From: Falsihalocynthiibacter arcticus
Lineage (GTDB): Bacteria; Pseudomonadota; Alphaproteobacteria; Rhodobacterales; Rhodobacteraceae
Direction of reading: 5' to 3'
DNA length: 64,000 nt
Assembly (NCBI RefSeq): GCF_000812665.2
Contig: NZ_CP014327.1
Span: forward strand, 496,001-560,000
The position numbers were made by a program, and so were the translations under genes. The notes below the pieces were generated by a model. The model was given only the letters and a program-made list of their open reading frames with translations. It was not told the origin of the DNA and did not search any database. Below are positions 36,138 through 46,482 of this stretch, one piece after another. Position 1 is the first letter of the stretch. Each line of letters starts with the position of its first letter.

Positions 36138-37409
36138 TCAATGCGATAAAAGGATTCTGATCAAATCTTCCTTATCACGAAGAGGTGTCGCCACCAAGTA
36201 TTTGTGCTTTTTGGCCAGTGGCGCCGCAACGAGTTCTGCGCCGACCCATACCGATGGAGAGGACAGGAGCGACTGCCTCCTGCGCCCAGATGCACGCCAC
36301 TCGGGGCATGCAGCGAGGCCCTGCTCCCCGAGCGCAGCAACCCTAGCATGTTCTGGAAACTCTCCAGAAACATGCCAACGATTATCCCAGTCAAACGCGG
36401 CACTTCCATGCGCCTCAACGGGTTCCGAGACCGCAGAAAGCTCCCTGAAAATCCTTATTTTACTGGACTTCAATGTCAAAATGCAGCCCGAAAGCGTACT
36501 CGCTCCTTGGTCAGTTAGCTGCGCAAATACTTGCGCCAATGCCCGCGAGCGTGGAGAGTATTCAGATGGAGAAACCCAAGAAAGTGCACCGATAAGCAAG
36601 CGCCTTTGGATGTCCTCTGGCATTTTTTTAAGCTGCTCCCAGTCGAGCAACACATCGCAATCTTCAATCTCCATCGCCGCTTCGGCTTCCTTGGCCGCGT
36701 AAGTTTTCAATGCAATTGAAGCCTGTTTTAAATTTTCTGCTACCTGCGTTATTTTTTTTGTTTCCAGCCCGCATGTTTCCAATTCCCGCAAAACTGAGCG
36801 CATTTTCACCCGCTCAAATTTGGAATCTTGGTTAGAGGGGTCCTCGACCCATGTCGCACCACGTTCCCGAAGAAACATTCGCAACGACTCGCGGCGCATT
36901 GATAGGAGTGGACGCGTAAAGAGCATTCCCTCTCGCTCAAACTCCGACCGCATATGCGCGAGCCCGTCGACACCAGAGGAACGTGCAAGACGCATCAAAA
37001 ACGTCTCGGCGACGTCGTCGGCGGTATGCCCGAGGGCAACGGTTGCTACCCCGCCGGCAACGGCCCACTCTGCGATCAAATGATAGCGTGCGCGGCGGGC
37101 CTGTGCTTGCAAATTGCCTTGACCGTCCCAGTTTTCCCAAACCAAAATGTCATGGGAAATCCCGCGTTGTGCGCAAATTTCCCCAACCCACTTAGCTTCG
37201 CTACGTGCCTCTATGCGCAATCCGTGGTCAACAGTCGCAACCCGCAATTCGCTGTTGGTTTCGCGTGCCCAATTCGCAGCTAATTCAAGCAAAGCCCTCG
37301 AATCCGAACCACCCGAAACCGCGAGTCCGAGGGTACGACCGACAAAAGGCGCCAGCTTTTCTGCCAGCGCCTTTTGCAATTCTTTGTCGTGAAGTTCGGG
37401 TTCGATCAA
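36138..37409 (-). CDS. tilS: tRNA(Ile)-lysidine synthase
   Basis: A 423-residue enzyme that converts C34 of tRNA-Ile2 to lysidine, allowing AUA reading. The ATP PP-loop is LAVSGGSDSRALLELA near residue 31. LGHTADDVAETFLMRLARSS and RARYHLIAEWA are typical. Start TTG at 37409 overlaps the cpoB stop as TTGA, so it is coupled to cpoB. The C-terminal half is less conserved, as usual. Next to ftsH, as in many bacteria. Confidence 0.94.
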   Translation of the reverse strand: MIEPELHDKELQKALAEKLAPFVGRTLGLAVSGGSDSRALLELAANWARETNSELRVATVDHGLRIEARSEAKWVGEICAQRGISHDILVWENWDGQGNLQAQARRARYHLIAEWAVAGGVATVALGHTADDVAETFLMRLARSSGVDGLAHMRSEFEREGMLFTRPLLSMRRESLRMFLRERGATWVEDPSNQDSKFERVKMRSVLRELETCGLETKKITQVAENLKQASIALKTYAAKEAEAAMEIEDCDVLLDWEQLKKMPEDIQRRLLIGALSWVSPSEYSPRSRALAQVFAQLTDQGASTLSGCILTLKSSKIRIFRELSAVSEPVEAHGSAAFDWDNRWHVSGEFPEHARVAALGEQGLAACPEWRASGRRRQSLLSSPSVWVGAELVAAPLAKKHKYLVATPLRDKEDLIRILLSH

Positions 37410-38251
37410 CTGCAGCCCAAACCACTCATAGATGATTGCGCTTGGCCTACGATTTCGGAGGACGGGAAGCGTGTTTCGACCTCGCCAAGCATCAAACAGG
37501 CTTCATTTGTTTGACCAAGCGCACCCAAAGAAACGCCCAGTTTAAGCAAGGCTTTTGGCGCGAACGCTCCGTTGGGGTCGCCAGAGAAACTGGCCAGAAA
37601 TGCCCGCGCGGCTGAAGAGGTTTCCGACAGGGATTCATAGGATGTCCCGCGTAGAAAATGGGCTTCCTGAGACAGTCTGCTACCTGGATAGTTCGTGGTG
37701 AAAGCGTCGAATTGCTCCACGGCGTCAGTGAAATTTCCGGCGTCCATTGCCGCTTTCGCCACTGCAAAGTCGGCCTCTTCACCAACCGCCAATTGCACGC
37801 TATCTGTAGGTGCCTGAGCCGTATTCACAGCCGACGTATCGCCGCCCAATGTGCTGCCCAATGTCAAACTACCGATGTCGCATTTTGGTTCAAGTTCACA
37901 AATCCGGAATTCTAAATCCCCAATCCGATTGGTGCCATCCGTGACAACCCGGTCAAGCCGCAATTCAACCTCTTCTGAACGTGCGGTTACACTTTGCAGC
38001 TGGGCCTCTAGGGTCTCAATTCGCTCAATCAAACTGCCATTGTTCTGGCCACCATTTGCACCACCCGTCGTGGACAATTCCCGCTTAAGCTTTTGTATTT
38101 CTACATAAACAACGGAAAGTTCCTGACGGATGTCGGCAAGGGTCTGATCCTGTGCTGCGGCAACCCCACCCATTCCAAAGCTCAGGAACGAAGCTGCGAC
38201 AATACCTGTCAGTGCCCTACGAGATGTTGAAAAACCAATCTGATACCGCAT
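37406..38251 (-). CDS. cpoB: Cell division coordinator CpoB (YbgF)
   Basis: A 281-residue periplasmic protein of the Tol-Pal system. Signal peptide to about residue 34 (GVAAAQ), an N-terminal coiled coil (about 38-110), then TPR repeats (DFAVAKAAMDAGNFTDAVEQ, LSQEAHFLRGTSYESLSETS). It links outer-membrane constriction to peptidoglycan synthesis. 3 bases separate it from pal. Confidence 0.93.
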   Translation of the reverse strand: MRYQIGFSTSRRALTGIVAASFLSFGMGGVAAAQDQTLADIRQELSVVYVEIQKLKRELSTTGGANGGQNNGSLIERIETLEAQLQSVTARSEEVELRLDRVVTDGTNRIGDLEFRICELEPKCDIGSLTLGSTLGGDTSAVNTAQAPTDSVQLAVGEEADFAVAKAAMDAGNFTDAVEQFDAFTTNYPGSRLSQEAHFLRGTSYESLSETSSAARAFLASFSGDPNGAFAPKALLKLGVSLGALGQTNEACLMLGEVETRFPSSEIVGQAQSSMSGLGCS

Positions 38252-38254
38252 GCG

Positions 38255-38767
38255 CTAGACTCCAGCACCAGCGGCTACAACCGTGACAGAACGGCGATTG
38301 AGCGCGTAACAACTTTCCTGGGAACAAATCTCGATTGGGCGTTCTTTGCCATAGCTTACGACTTGCAGACGGCTGCTTGAAACGCCTTGTGACACCAGGA
38401 ATTGCTGTGCGGCGTTTGCACGACGCTCGCCAAGTGCAAGGTTGTATTCACGCGTGCCTTGTTCGTCCGCGTGCCCTTGAACAATCGCCGTATAGGCCGT
38501 ATTTTCCATCAACCAACGGGCTTGAAGGGTTAGAATGTCTTTGCCCTGTTCGCTTAAGGTGCTTTGATCCACGGCAAATAGAACGCGGTCGCCAATCGTT
38601 GTGTTGAAATAGGCCACACTGCGCGGATCATTTGCATCGCCATAGCCACCGCTGGTGCTTGCACCGTCGCCATAGCCACCGCTTCCTAACGCGTCTGCAT
38701 TTTTATTGCTACATGCCGCGAGCCCAAGGACTGCAATCAGCAAAACCACTTTCGAAATATGTACCAT
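38255..38767 (-). CDS. pal: Peptidoglycan-associated lipoprotein Pal
   Basis: About 170 residues from ATG 38767, which begins with the lipoprotein signal peptide; a longer frame upstream lacks this. The lipobox GLAAC gives lipidated Cys19. The OmpA-like domain has RVLFAVDQSTLSEQG, IVQGHADEQGTREYNLALGE and NRRSVTV. Anchors the outer membrane to the wall and partners TolB. Confidence 0.96.
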   Translation of the reverse strand: MVHISKVVLLIAVLGLAACSNKNADALGSGGYGDGASTSGGYGDANDPRSVAYFNTTIGDRVLFAVDQSTLSEQGKDILTLQARWLMENTAYTAIVQGHADEQGTREYNLALGERRANAAQQFLVSQGVSSSRLQVVSYGKERPIEICSQESCYALNRRSVTVVAAGAGV

Positions 38768-38836
38768 TAGAAGTTCCACTTCGTTTTTACAAAGGGGATC
38801 CCTTTGCATTTACCTCGTTATTTCAGCTTCGCCTCT

Positions 38837-40159
38837 CTATTTCAACAGCGGTGACCATGCGGGGTCACTTGCCGCGCCTGGGGTGCTTATCCGTTTAAGG
38901 TTACGCCCAGTTGCATCCACGGAATAGAGCGCCGCGGTTCCACTTGCACCGGAGGTTTCGCGGGTAAACATAATCACGCGCCCGTTTGGCGACCAAGTTG
39001 GCCCCTCATCCAGAGTCGACGTTGTTAACAAACGCTCTTCGCTGCCATCCGTGCGCATAACACCAATGTGGAAGCGGCCCCCATCTTGCTTGGTGAAGGC
39101 GATCAAATCACCACGCGGAGACCACACCGGCGTGCCATAACGACCGGACCCCTTGCTGATCCGGCGCGCTTCACCGCCGTTGGACGACATAATATAAACC
39201 TGCTGCCCACCGCTACGGTCGCTCTCGAACACGATCTGGCTCCCGTCAGGCGAATAGCTCGGCGCTGTTTCAATTGCGGGTGTATTGGTGAGGCGTGTCG
39301 GCGTTCTTGACGCAAGGTTGAGCGAGTAAATATCAGTATTGCCTCCCCGTGAAAGGGAATAGACGACTGTTTGGCCATCTGGCGAGAAACGCGGCGCAAA
39401 ACTCATGCTGCCTTCTTGGCTTTCGAGGAGGCTGCGTCCAACAGTGGCCACATCCAAAAGGTAAATCCTCGGAAAGCCAGAGTCATAGGACGTATAAAGG
39501 ACGCGATCACCCGTAGGGGAAAAACGCGGCGCAAGCACCAAAGAGGAATCATTGGTCAAGTATTGAACGCCCGCCCCGTCGTAATCCATCACCGCAAGAC
39601 GTTTTTTGCGGTTATCCTTAGGGCCACTTTCGGCAACATAAACAACGCGACTGTCAAAATATCCACCTTCACCCGTGATCCGGCTATAGACGGCATCCGC
39701 AACCTTGTGGGCCATCCGACGCCAACTATCTGTGGTGCCAACGAATTGGAGCCCCTCGCCCTGCGCTTGCCCTGTTACGACATCAAACAGACGAAACTTC
39801 ACAGTAAGGCTTGATCCGTTGACGCTCACCGCCCCCGTTACAAGGGCTTGGGTGTTGATCGCGCGCCAATCCGAATATTGGATTGGGCTGGCGAAACTGG
39901 TGACTTGGGAAATAAACGCGCTTTGCGGGATTTCCCGAAACAAGGCGCTTCCTTCCAAATCGCTGACAACGACACGACTGATTTGCGTGGCGATATCCGT
40001 CGCCGCCGCGTTTTCGCCGATGAAGTTTGGCACCGCAACTGGCATGGGCTCAATCTGACCCTGATCAATTGTGATCCGCAGGGGCTCTGCCAAAACGGGT
40101 GTAATTGCGCTCGCAAAAGTGAGGGCAACCAACATAGTTAATTTACGGAACATAGTCAT
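38837..40159 (-). CDS. tolB: Tol-Pal system beta-propeller protein TolB
   Basis: A 440-residue periplasmic protein with a signal peptide ending near residue 24 (VLAEP), an N-terminal alpha/beta domain ([20 protein letters not shown]) and a six-bladed propeller with repeated SPDG/SPxG motifs ([60 protein letters not shown]). Start overlaps the tolA stop (ATGA). Confidence 0.97.
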   Translation of the reverse strand: MTMFRKLTMLVALTFASAITPVLAEPLRITIDQGQIEPMPVAVPNFIGENAAATDIATQISRVVVSDLEGSALFREIPQSAFISQVTSFASPIQYSDWRAINTQALVTGAVSVNGSSLTVKFRLFDVVTGQAQGEGLQFVGTTDSWRRMAHKVADAVYSRITGEGGYFDSRVVYVAESGPKDNRKKRLAVMDYDGAGVQYLTNDSSLVLAPRFSPTGDRVLYTSYDSGFPRIYLLDVATVGRSLLESQEGSMSFAPRFSPDGQTVVYSLSRGGNTDIYSLNLASRTPTRLTNTPAIETAPSYSPDGSQIVFESDRSGGQQVYIMSSNGGEARRISKGSGRYGTPVWSPRGDLIAFTKQDGGRFHIGVMRTDGSEERLLTTSTLDEGPTWSPNGRVIMFTRETSGASGTAALYSVDATGRNLKRISTPGAASDPAWSPLLK

Positions 40160-41205
40160 CTATTCCTCATCTTTTCTGGGTCAAACGTAATTTCAATTTC
40201 TTTCCAATGATCGTATTTTTCGGCAGGAAGATCAAAACCTTTGGCACCGCACCGAATAACTGCGCGACGTGCCGCCTCATAAGCTTGGTTTGCAGCGGCT
40301 TGGCCCCCGCCACTGAACGAAATCAGGCGCAGGGAGCTGCTAACAGGCTTGCCGTCCAGTCCCACATCCAAACCAACAATTACAATCGTGCGCAAGGCTT
40401 CACTTGAGAGCGTACCGACATTCCAACATTCCGAAACCGAGATTCGCAACGCGTCTTTCTCCCCTTCAGATAAGGGGGGACCGCTCGGAGCGGATTGCGT
40501 CACAGATGCAACATTTGCTTCATTCAAGGCCGCCATAATATCCGCATTCTGGGTGGACGCTGGCGCAGGGGGCGTCGGTGTCGGCGTAACCGTGGGGGTT
40601 GGTTTTGGCCGTTCTGGGCGCGCGGGAGGGCGCGCAGAAGAGGCTGGCGCAGAGGCGGGGGGAGCCACGGCTTCGGAAACGATGCGGTCACTTGTCTCCT
40701 CCGGGGCGGTCGTTTGCTCGACCTCTGGCGCAGGTTCAGGGATTTGCGCCGGTTCATCGACAGATTCTGTGGCCTCTTGGGGAATGTCATCCACCGCCGC
40801 ATCAGGGGTTTCATTCACAACAGGTTGCGGCGCGACGCGCTGCGATGGCCGTGGAGACGCGGTGGGTGCCGTTGGGGCGAGCGGCACCACAAGAGGGTCT
40901 GGCGATTGAATAGTTGATGGGGGCTGATCATCCACAACCGTTGGTGCACTGGGTTGAACGGGTTCGTCTGGTGCCGCCGGTTCCGGAGCATCGGGCGTCG
41001 CGGCCTCCGGCTGACTAGGCTGAGCACCGGTTGCGGCCGGAAGCTCGGGTGGCGACAACGCCGCGAACTCCTCTGACGTCAAAAGAGAAACCTGTGTGTT
41101 TTCAAGCGTAGGTGAATCCTCGGCACGCAAAAACAGGCCCCCAAAAAGAAGCCATATTATTATGCCTGCATGCGCAGTGCCTGAAGTATAGAAGCCGGTT
41201 TTCAC
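40156..41205 (-). CDS. tolA: TolA, cell envelope integrity protein
   Basis: A 349-residue inner-membrane protein starting at GTG 41205. One N-terminal anchor ([13 protein letters not shown]), then a long Pro/Ala/Glu-rich periplasmic stretch (about 50-230) in place of the helical domain seen in enterics, then a TonB/TolA-like C-terminal domain with [19 protein letters not shown] and [16 protein letters not shown]. It spans from TolQR to Pal/TolB. Position and the TolA-type CWN motif decide the call. Confidence 0.9.
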   Translation of the reverse strand: MKTGFYTSGTAHAGIIIWLLFGGLFLRAEDSPTLENTQVSLLTSEEFAALSPPELPAATGAQPSQPEAATPDAPEPAAPDEPVQPSAPTVVDDQPPSTIQSPDPLVVPLAPTAPTASPRPSQRVAPQPVVNETPDAAVDDIPQEATESVDEPAQIPEPAPEVEQTTAPEETSDRIVSEAVAPPASAPASSARPPARPERPKPTPTVTPTPTPPAPASTQNADIMAALNEANVASVTQSAPSGPPLSEGEKDALRISVSECWNVGTLSSEALRTIVIVGLDVGLDGKPVSSSLRLISFSGGGQAAANQAYEAARRAVIRCGAKGFDLPAEKYDHWKEIEITFDPEKMRNR

Positions 41206-41214
41206 GTTGTACCG

Positions 41215-41691
41215 TTATCCGTCGTTGCCGTTCAAACGGGGCCCGCCCGTCTCGGTTACTAGGCCGATATTGTTGAACCCACCCGCATTCAGCGCGCCCA
41301 TGATCTGGACCACGTCTGAATAGGGAATACTGCCGTCTGCACGCAAAAATACCTTGTTATCATCACGCTCTTCCGCAATTGCGATAAGCTTGGTGAGTAA
41401 GTCCTCGCGGGCGATTTCCGTACTCATGAGTACAACTTGCCCCTCTGCCGTCAGGGTGATTGTTAGCGGTTCTTCTTGCTCGCTCGGCAGGGCTTTCGCC
41501 GCCGTTTTGGGCAATTCCACCGGCACACCGACTGTCAACAATGGCGCCGCGACCATAAAAATGATCAGCAAAACCAACATCACATCCACAAACGGAGTAA
41601 CGTTAATTTCCGCCATTGCTTTGGAACGCCCGCGACCTCGACGGCCGCGTCGTCCGCCACCGCCACCACTTTGTACCACTCCCGCGCCCAT
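41215..41691 (-). CDS. tolR: TolR, Tol-Pal motor subunit
   Basis: A 158-residue ExbD/TolR protein. A Gly/Arg-rich N-terminus (about residues 9-23) precedes the membrane helix with the essential aspartate in INVTPFVDVMLVLLIIFM. The periplasmic domain (VFLRADGSIPYSDVVQIMG) follows. It works with TolQ to use the proton gradient. 1 base after tolQ. Confidence 0.96.
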   Translation of the reverse strand: MGAGVVQSGGGGGRRGRRGRGRSKAMAEINVTPFVDVMLVLLIIFMVAAPLLTVGVPVELPKTAAKALPSEQEEPLTITLTAEGQVVLMSTEIAREDLLTKLIAIAEERDDNKVFLRADGSIPYSDVVQIMGALNAGGFNNIGLVTETGGPRLNGNDG

Positions 41692-41692
41692 A

Positions 41693-42388
41693 TCAGCTAT
41701 CCAACTGACGGCTTAGAATGGTCGCAAACTCATCTGCAAAACCTTCATAACTTGACACGATCCGATCGCTATCGGCAGACAGCTTGTTATAAAACACAAC
41801 CGCCGGAATCGCCGCAAGAAGGCCAAGCGCGGTCGCAAGAAGCGCCTCCGCAATCCCGGGCGCAACAACCGCCAGGTTCGTACTTTGCTGCATCGCAATT
41901 TCTTCAAAAGCGTTTTTAATACCCCAAATAGTGCCGAAAAGCCCAACAAAAGGTGCCGTCGCGCCAACCGTAGCCAAGAACGACAGACCATGCGTAAGAG
42001 ATTCGCTTTCCTTTGAAATCGCCACATCCATGGAGCGGTCGATCCGTGCCTGCGCCCCAGCGATCAAGCCGCCATCCTGACGATGTGACCGACGCCACTC
42101 CAGCATTCCCGCCGAGAAAATCTTCTGCGAAGACCCTTTAGGGTCGCCCGCGATTTGGTCAAAGAGTTCATCCAAAGGCTCGCCCGACCAAAATGCTTGA
42201 TCAAAATCCGTAGATTCTCCACGCGCACGCTTAAATCCAATGGATTTCTGAATAATGATCGCCCACGACCAAAAAGACGCGATAATCAGAAGGATCATCA
42301 CTAGTTTTACGGTGAAAGTTGCACGTAAAAAAAGCGCCATGAAGGAGAAATCAATCTCCTGCGCCATCGCAAGGGTATCTGTTTCCAT
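41693..42388 (-). CDS. tolQ: TolQ, Tol-Pal motor subunit
   Basis: A 231-residue ExbB/TolQ protein with three helices: about 18-42, LSFLATVGATAPFVGLFGTI near 130-150, and EALLATALGLLAAIPAVVFY near 175-195. The start METDTLAMAQEIDF is family-like. Forms the motor ring with TolR. Confidence 0.96.
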   Translation of the reverse strand: METDTLAMAQEIDFSFMALFLRATFTVKLVMILLIIASFWSWAIIIQKSIGFKRARGESTDFDQAFWSGEPLDELFDQIAGDPKGSSQKIFSAGMLEWRRSHRQDGGLIAGAQARIDRSMDVAISKESESLTHGLSFLATVGATAPFVGLFGTIWGIKNAFEEIAMQQSTNLAVVAPGIAEALLATALGLLAAIPAVVFYNKLSADSDRIVSSYEGFADEFATILSRQLDS

Positions 42389-42408
42389 ATGCCTGCTCGT
42401 TTATAAAG

Positions 42409-42422
42409 GCCGGTGTTCCGGC
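42409..42422 (-). repeat. Small hairpin upstream of tolQ
   Basis: GCCGG and CCGGC with a 4-base loop lie 21 bases before the tolQ start, in the 112-base gap after ybgC. On the minus strand the stem is followed by CTTTAT, too short for a clear terminator. No promoter stands out in the gap. Confidence 0.4.
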
Positions 42423-42500
42423 TCTGATTAATCTATGTTTTATAGCACTCCCACAGGAAAAGCTATGATTTGCAAACAGCACGCCAAAAATGACGCATAA

Positions 42501-42893
42501 TTAGGAGGCGATGTGGCGAATTTCCGCCGGTAACCGCGTAGGAGCGCCGTCCGACAGGCGAATTGCTACCAATGTTACAAGCGCTGTGAACAAAATCGTG
42601 TCGCCACGCTTAACGTCTTGTGCCATCGCCATCCGTGCGCCAGTGACCGCCTCCAACGAAGTTTCGACCGTGAGAACATCGTCAAATAAAGCTGGTGCCA
42701 GATAATCCGCTTCAAGGCGGCGTACGGCAAAAACCACGCCTTTTTCTTCCTTTAAACTTACCTGATCAATACCGTGGTCGCGGACGAATTCTGATCGTGC
42801 GCGCTCGATAAACTTCAAATAATTCGCATAATATACAATACCCGCCAAATCGGTGTCTTCGTAATAAACGCGCAATGGGAAGCGATGAATCAT
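42501..42893 (-). CDS. ybgC: Acyl-CoA thioesterase YbgC
   Basis: A 130-residue hot-dog thioesterase. The catalytic Asp is in YYEDTDLAGIVYYANYLKFIE (residues about 9-29), the 4HBT signature. It is the usual first gene of the tol-pal cluster and acts on acyl-CoA or acyl-ACP near the membrane. Its 3' end is 112 bases from tolQ. Confidence 0.95.
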   Translation of the reverse strand: MIHRFPLRVYYEDTDLAGIVYYANYLKFIERARSEFVRDHGIDQVSLKEEKGVVFAVRRLEADYLAPALFDDVLTVETSLEAVTGARMAMAQDVKRGDTILFTALVTLVAIRLSDGAPTRLPAEIRHIAS

Positions 42894-42950
42894 TCGGCAC
42901 TCACAGGTTTTGGCGGCAGGGCAAAATGCACCATGCCAACGCTTAATGGA

Positions 42951-43589
42951 TTAGACAACTGAAGACGTAGGCGGAATCCGTGCAAAAAGGCGAAGCGCAT
43001 GACTGCTGTCGGTTGCGACGGATGGAAGAATCGGGTCGTATCCCGCTTGGATAATCTGCGCGATTTCTGGACGCAAAACCGTGTGGCCCGTATCAGGGTG
43101 GATTGCCAAAGGGGACGTCGTGGCAAAAGCCTGATCGCCCCACAGCAGTATCATTTGCACCATCTGACCTAGTGCCAGAACATCGGCGGGAATTTGCGAG
43201 AGGGCATCATCCATTCGCAAAAACAGGAAGCCCGCTTTGATCGCGCCGTGGGTATCAAACCTGAAAAAGCGGTACTGATTGGCGTTCGCTTTGGTCAGTC
43301 GCGGCAAAAGCGCATCCATTTCGGGGATGAGCCCATCCATATCTGGCACGCCCTTAAGTTCGTCCCAGTCCCGCAGAAAAAACACCCACAGGTTAGAGCC
43401 AAACTCGGGGTCCGTTTCCATAATATCGTGCCGTGCAAGCGTCGTGACGGCCTCAAGAGCGCCCTTCACCACGACCAGCGTTTCGTCCTCGACGCCAAAA
43501 ACGACGGGCGCAATGGGCCGCCCCCAACGGGAAAACCCATAAGCACCGTTGCGCTGAAACAGCGCCGTAATATCGTCAGGTGAGATCAT
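42951..43589 (-). CDS. Conserved hypothetical protein (about 212 residues)
   Basis: Start ATG 43589 (MISPDDITALF) follows AAAGGGAACGATGTG; an ATG at 43616 is in frame. Soluble, no signal peptide or membrane helix. Features include GAYGFSRWGRPIAPVVFGVE, NLWVFFLRDWDEL and YRFFRFDTHGAIKAGF. It lies between ruvB and ybgC. I do not recognise the family; similar proteins appear at this position in related genomes, as far as I can recall. The last residues before the stop are followed by an open frame to ybgC that I could not link to it. Confidence 0.75.
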   Translation of the reverse strand: MISPDDITALFQRNGAYGFSRWGRPIAPVVFGVEDETLVVVKGALEAVTTLARHDIMETDPEFGSNLWVFFLRDWDELKGVPDMDGLIPEMDALLPRLTKANANQYRFFRFDTHGAIKAGFLFLRMDDALSQIPADVLALGQMVQMILLWGDQAFATTSPLAIHPDTGHTVLRPEIAQIIQAGYDPILPSVATDSSHALRLFARIPPTSSVV

Positions 43590-43659
43590 CACATCGTTCC
43601 CTTTGACAGCGGTCATAAACCGTGGGTGGGATATGTTTTAAAGGGCGCAATTGCAAGCT

Positions 43660-44696
43660 CTAGTCGTCAAACATTTGCGTCTGCCCCGGAGGGAGGGGCG
43701 CATTTAACCCAAGGTGGGTCCAAGCTTTTTGAGCGAGCATCCGTCCACGTGGCGTGCGCTGAATAAGGCCTTGCTGAAGCAAAAACGGCTCGATTACTTC
43801 TTCCAAGCTGTCGCGACTTTCGGACAGCGCCGCCGATAGCGTTTCAATACCTACTGGCCCCCCGCATAATTTTCGGCGACGAGCAAAAGGTAGCGACGGT
43901 CGGCACCATCCAACCCAAGGTGATCCACCCCAAGCCGTGTAAGCGCATGATCCGCGAGCTTGCGAGTAATCTTGCCACCGTTTTCAACAAGCGCAAAGTC
44001 CACAACGCGGCGCAAAAGCCGTCCTGCGATCCTTGGTGTCCCGCGTGCGCGCCGCGCGATCTCCATTGCCCCATCGGGTTCTGTCGGGACATGCAAAAGC
44101 CTTGCACCACGCGTCACGATTTCATGCAACTCTTCGACGGTATAAAACTGAAGCCGCGTCGGAATGCCAAAGCGGTCGCGTAGTGGCGTTGTCAAAAGCC
44201 CCATGCGGGTGGTCGCCCCGACAAGCGTAAACGGCTGAAGCTCAATACGGACAGTACGTGCCGCCGGCCCTTCGCCAATCACCAAATCAAGCTCGAAATC
44301 CTCAAGTGCTGGGTATAAAACTTCTTCTACCGCTGGATTTAAACGGTGAATTTCATCGATGAACAAAACATCTTTGGCCTCGAGATTTGTGAGGATGGCC
44401 GCTAGATCACCTGCCTTTGCCAGCACGGGCCCACTCGTCATGCGGAAATTCACGCCCAATTCGCGCGCCATAATCTGGGCAAGCGTAGTTTTGCCCAAAC
44501 CGGGAGGGCCGTGAAACAAGACGTGATCCATTGCTTCGTTACGCTGTTTTGCGCTTTCGATGAAAATCCGGAGATTGGCCCGAACTTCCGCCTGGCCGAT
44601 AAATTCTTCCAAGACTTGGGGCCGCAATGCGCGGTCCGTATCTTCGGGGCGCACTTCTGGCCGCAAGTCTGGATCGGGTTGGAACACATCACTCAT
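43660..44696 (-). CDS. ruvB: Holliday junction helicase RuvB, frameshifted as written
   Basis: The motor of the RuvABC branch-migration complex. The N-terminal piece (281 residues) has Walker [20 protein letters not shown], Walker [18 protein letters not shown] and the sensor [18 protein letters not shown]. It then hits a stop just after LVAENYAGG. Adding one G to the six-G run (plus C 43858-43863) restores [16 protein letters not shown], the winged-helix domain with [16 protein letters not shown] and a 345-residue protein. The missing part is all present, so assembly error is likely. Confidence 0.95.
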
Positions 44697-44699
44697 AGT

Positions 44700-45383
44700 C
44701 TAGCCCTTCGGAGCAAGCAGGCGCAGCGCTGCGCGAATAAGGTCGGGCGTTTCAACGTCGGGGGTATCCATAGCGGCCTGCGCCACGCCTCGCGCGGCTT
44801 CGCTGGGATTATACCCCAAATTGGTCAGCGCCGAGAGCGCCTCGGATTGCGCCGCAGCGAAATTTCGAACAGGCACCGATGAAGTTGCTTTCGGAGTCTC
44901 GATCACGACATCATCGTCCGCATCCACAACAGGCGCGACCGTCCCCTGCGCCATCGACAATGACCCGCCCAGCGCCATCACATTTGGCGCTTTGTCTTTG
45001 AGTTCCAAAACAACACGCTGTGCCGTTTTTGGCCCAATGCCTCGCGCGGCTTTAACGGCATTCCAGTCGCCCAGTGTAATCGCGCGGCCAACGCCTTCGG
45101 GCCCAAGGGCGCCCAAAATCGCCAAGGACGCCTTAGCCCCAACTCCTTGCACAGACAAAAGCAAACGGTGCCATTCTTTCTCAACCAAACTTGTGAAACC
45201 AAAAAGTTGCAACAAATCTTCGCGCACCAATAACTCGGTATAAAGCGCAACGGCTTCGCCAACTTGCGGCATCGCGGCCAAAGTGCGCTCAGAAACATAG
45301 ACCAAATATCCAATGCCGCGCACGTCGATCATCACATGATCGGTGCTGCGATATTCCAAACGCCCTGAAATCTTGCCAATCAT
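44700..45383 (-). CDS. ruvA: Holliday junction DNA-binding protein RuvA
   Basis: A 227-residue RuvA that binds four-way junctions and loads RuvB. OB-fold N-terminal domain ([20 protein letters not shown]), helix-hairpin-helix region ([34 protein letters not shown]) and the flexible C-terminal domain ([19 protein letters not shown]). It overlaps the ruvC stop as ATGA. Confidence 0.97.
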   Translation of the reverse strand: MIGKISGRLEYRSTDHVMIDVRGIGYLVYVSERTLAAMPQVGEAVALYTELLVREDLLQLFGFTSLVEKEWHRLLLSVQGVGAKASLAILGALGPEGVGRAITLGDWNAVKAARGIGPKTAQRVVLELKDKAPNVMALGGSLSMAQGTVAPVVDADDDVVIETPKATSSVPVRNFAAAQSEALSALTNLGYNPSEAARGVAQAAMDTPDVETPDLIRAALRLLAPKG

Positions 45384-45901
45384 GCGGCCCCCTGTCGTTC
45401 TGCGCGTTTCACTGCTTTTTCCAAATGGTTCGCGGATTGTGCATGATGAGCATGACAGATCGCAATCGCAAGCGCATCGGCCGCATCAGGCCCCGCGAGA
45501 ACGCAACCCGGCAACAACATAGACACCATATGTGCGACCTGCCCCTTATCGGCATGCCCCACCCCAACAACGGTCTTTTTCACTTTGTTTGGGGAGTATT
45601 CGCCAACGGGCAATCCCGCTTGCGCCGGAACCAACATCGCAATGCCGCGCGCCTGACCCAATTTCAGGGTGCCCGCGCCATCCTTATTCACGAAGGTTTG
45701 CTCAACAGCAGCAGTATCTGGGGCGTATTGCTTAAGGACGCGCGTCAACTGGCTGTGTAAAGATAATAAACGTTCCGCCAATTCGGCTTTTGCGTCCGAC
45801 GTACAAACCCCGTTTGCCACATGTGAAAGGCGCACCCCCGTTACGTCAATAACGCCCCAACCAAGGCTCCTAAGACCGGGATCGATTCCCAATACACGCA
45901 T
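45380..45901 (-). CDS. ruvC: Holliday junction resolvase RuvC
   Basis: A 173-residue resolvase. The four acidic residues of the RNase H fold are in [28 protein letters not shown] and [16 protein letters not shown]. Length normal. It is the first gene of ruvCAB and is followed on the other strand by an otherwise empty 303-base gap. Confidence 0.97.
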   Translation of the reverse strand: MRVLGIDPGLRSLGWGVIDVTGVRLSHVANGVCTSDAKAELAERLLSLHSQLTRVLKQYAPDTAAVEQTFVNKDGAGTLKLGQARGIAMLVPAQAGLPVGEYSPNKVKKTVVGVGHADKGQVAHMVSMLLPGCVLAGPDAADALAIAICHAHHAQSANHLEKAVKRAERQGAA

Positions 45902-46204
45902 ACTTCTTCCTGTCTGCTCTGGATTTGGCGTTTGCCGCCATTATCGCTTGCGGCCAGCAATAGCACGAAACGCGAACATTTGCCAAGAGATTGCCGCACG
46001 AACCTTGTTTTTATGCCCAACAGGCGCATCGTTTTCGGAGCGTTTACAGGGGTTTTCATCCTTTTTGAGCAGCCAAGGTTTCAGCTATGCACAAAACGCA
46101 TGCGGGATATGCGAGCGCTGCCACTTGTTTGGGCGATTTAATAACCCTATTTGCCAATCAAGATAAAACGAAATCATCAATACACACAAAAAAGGATGCC
46201 TAGC
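45902..46204. other. Intergenic region upstream of ruvC and DUF1127
   Basis: A 303-base gap between divergent ruvC (-) and the DUF1127 gene (+). It must hold promoters in both directions. The short frames in it have no coding character. I looked for an alphaproteobacterial LexA box (GTTC-N7-GTTC or GAAC-N7-GAAC) and found none. Confidence 0.4.
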
Positions 46205-46402
46205 ATGACTGTTACATATTCTTCCCGCACTATCGCAAACGGCGCCTCAATTGGTGGTCGCGTTTTCGGTGCCTTCGCTACTCTTTTCGGAACATTCGCT
46301 GACTGGAACGACACCCGCGTGACCCGCAACACATTGAGAAAACTTTCCGACCGCGAATTGGACGACATCGGCCTTTGCCGCCAAGACATCGAACGCATTT
46401 AA
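46205..46402 (+). CDS. DUF1127 small protein
   Basis: A 65-residue protein whose C-terminal half (TLRKLSDRELDDIGLCRQDI) matches the DUF1127/YjiS-like domain, a short arginine-rich motif. In other alphaproteobacteria such proteins affect RNA turnover and phosphate/C1 metabolism. The ATG at 46205 follows AAGGATGCCTAGC; an in-frame ATG at 46196 lies within that site. A strong terminator follows. Confidence 0.88.
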   Translation: MTVTYSSRTIANGASIGGRVFGAFATLFGTFADWNDTRVTRNTLRKLSDRELDDIGLCRQDIERI

Positions 46403-46424
46403 AAAACGACAACACTCACGGTGA

Positions 46425-46460
46425 AAACCTGCGTCTATTTTAGGATAGCGCGGGTTTTTT
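46425..46460 (+). terminator. Terminator after the DUF1127 gene
   Basis: AAACCTGCG pairs with CGCGGGTTT (one G-U pair), extended by CTAT/ATAG, and is followed by TTTTTT. It is 22 bases after the stop. Confidence 0.9.
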
Positions 46461-46482
46461 GCGTTTTTGCCTCCTCAAATAG

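Noticed and set aside
42890-43126. Short frame whose end overlaps the ybgC start, considered as the real C-terminus of the hypothetical gene at 42951-43589
   Set aside because: There is no G/C run near the frame change and the hypothetical protein ends naturally; I could not justify a sixth frameshift.
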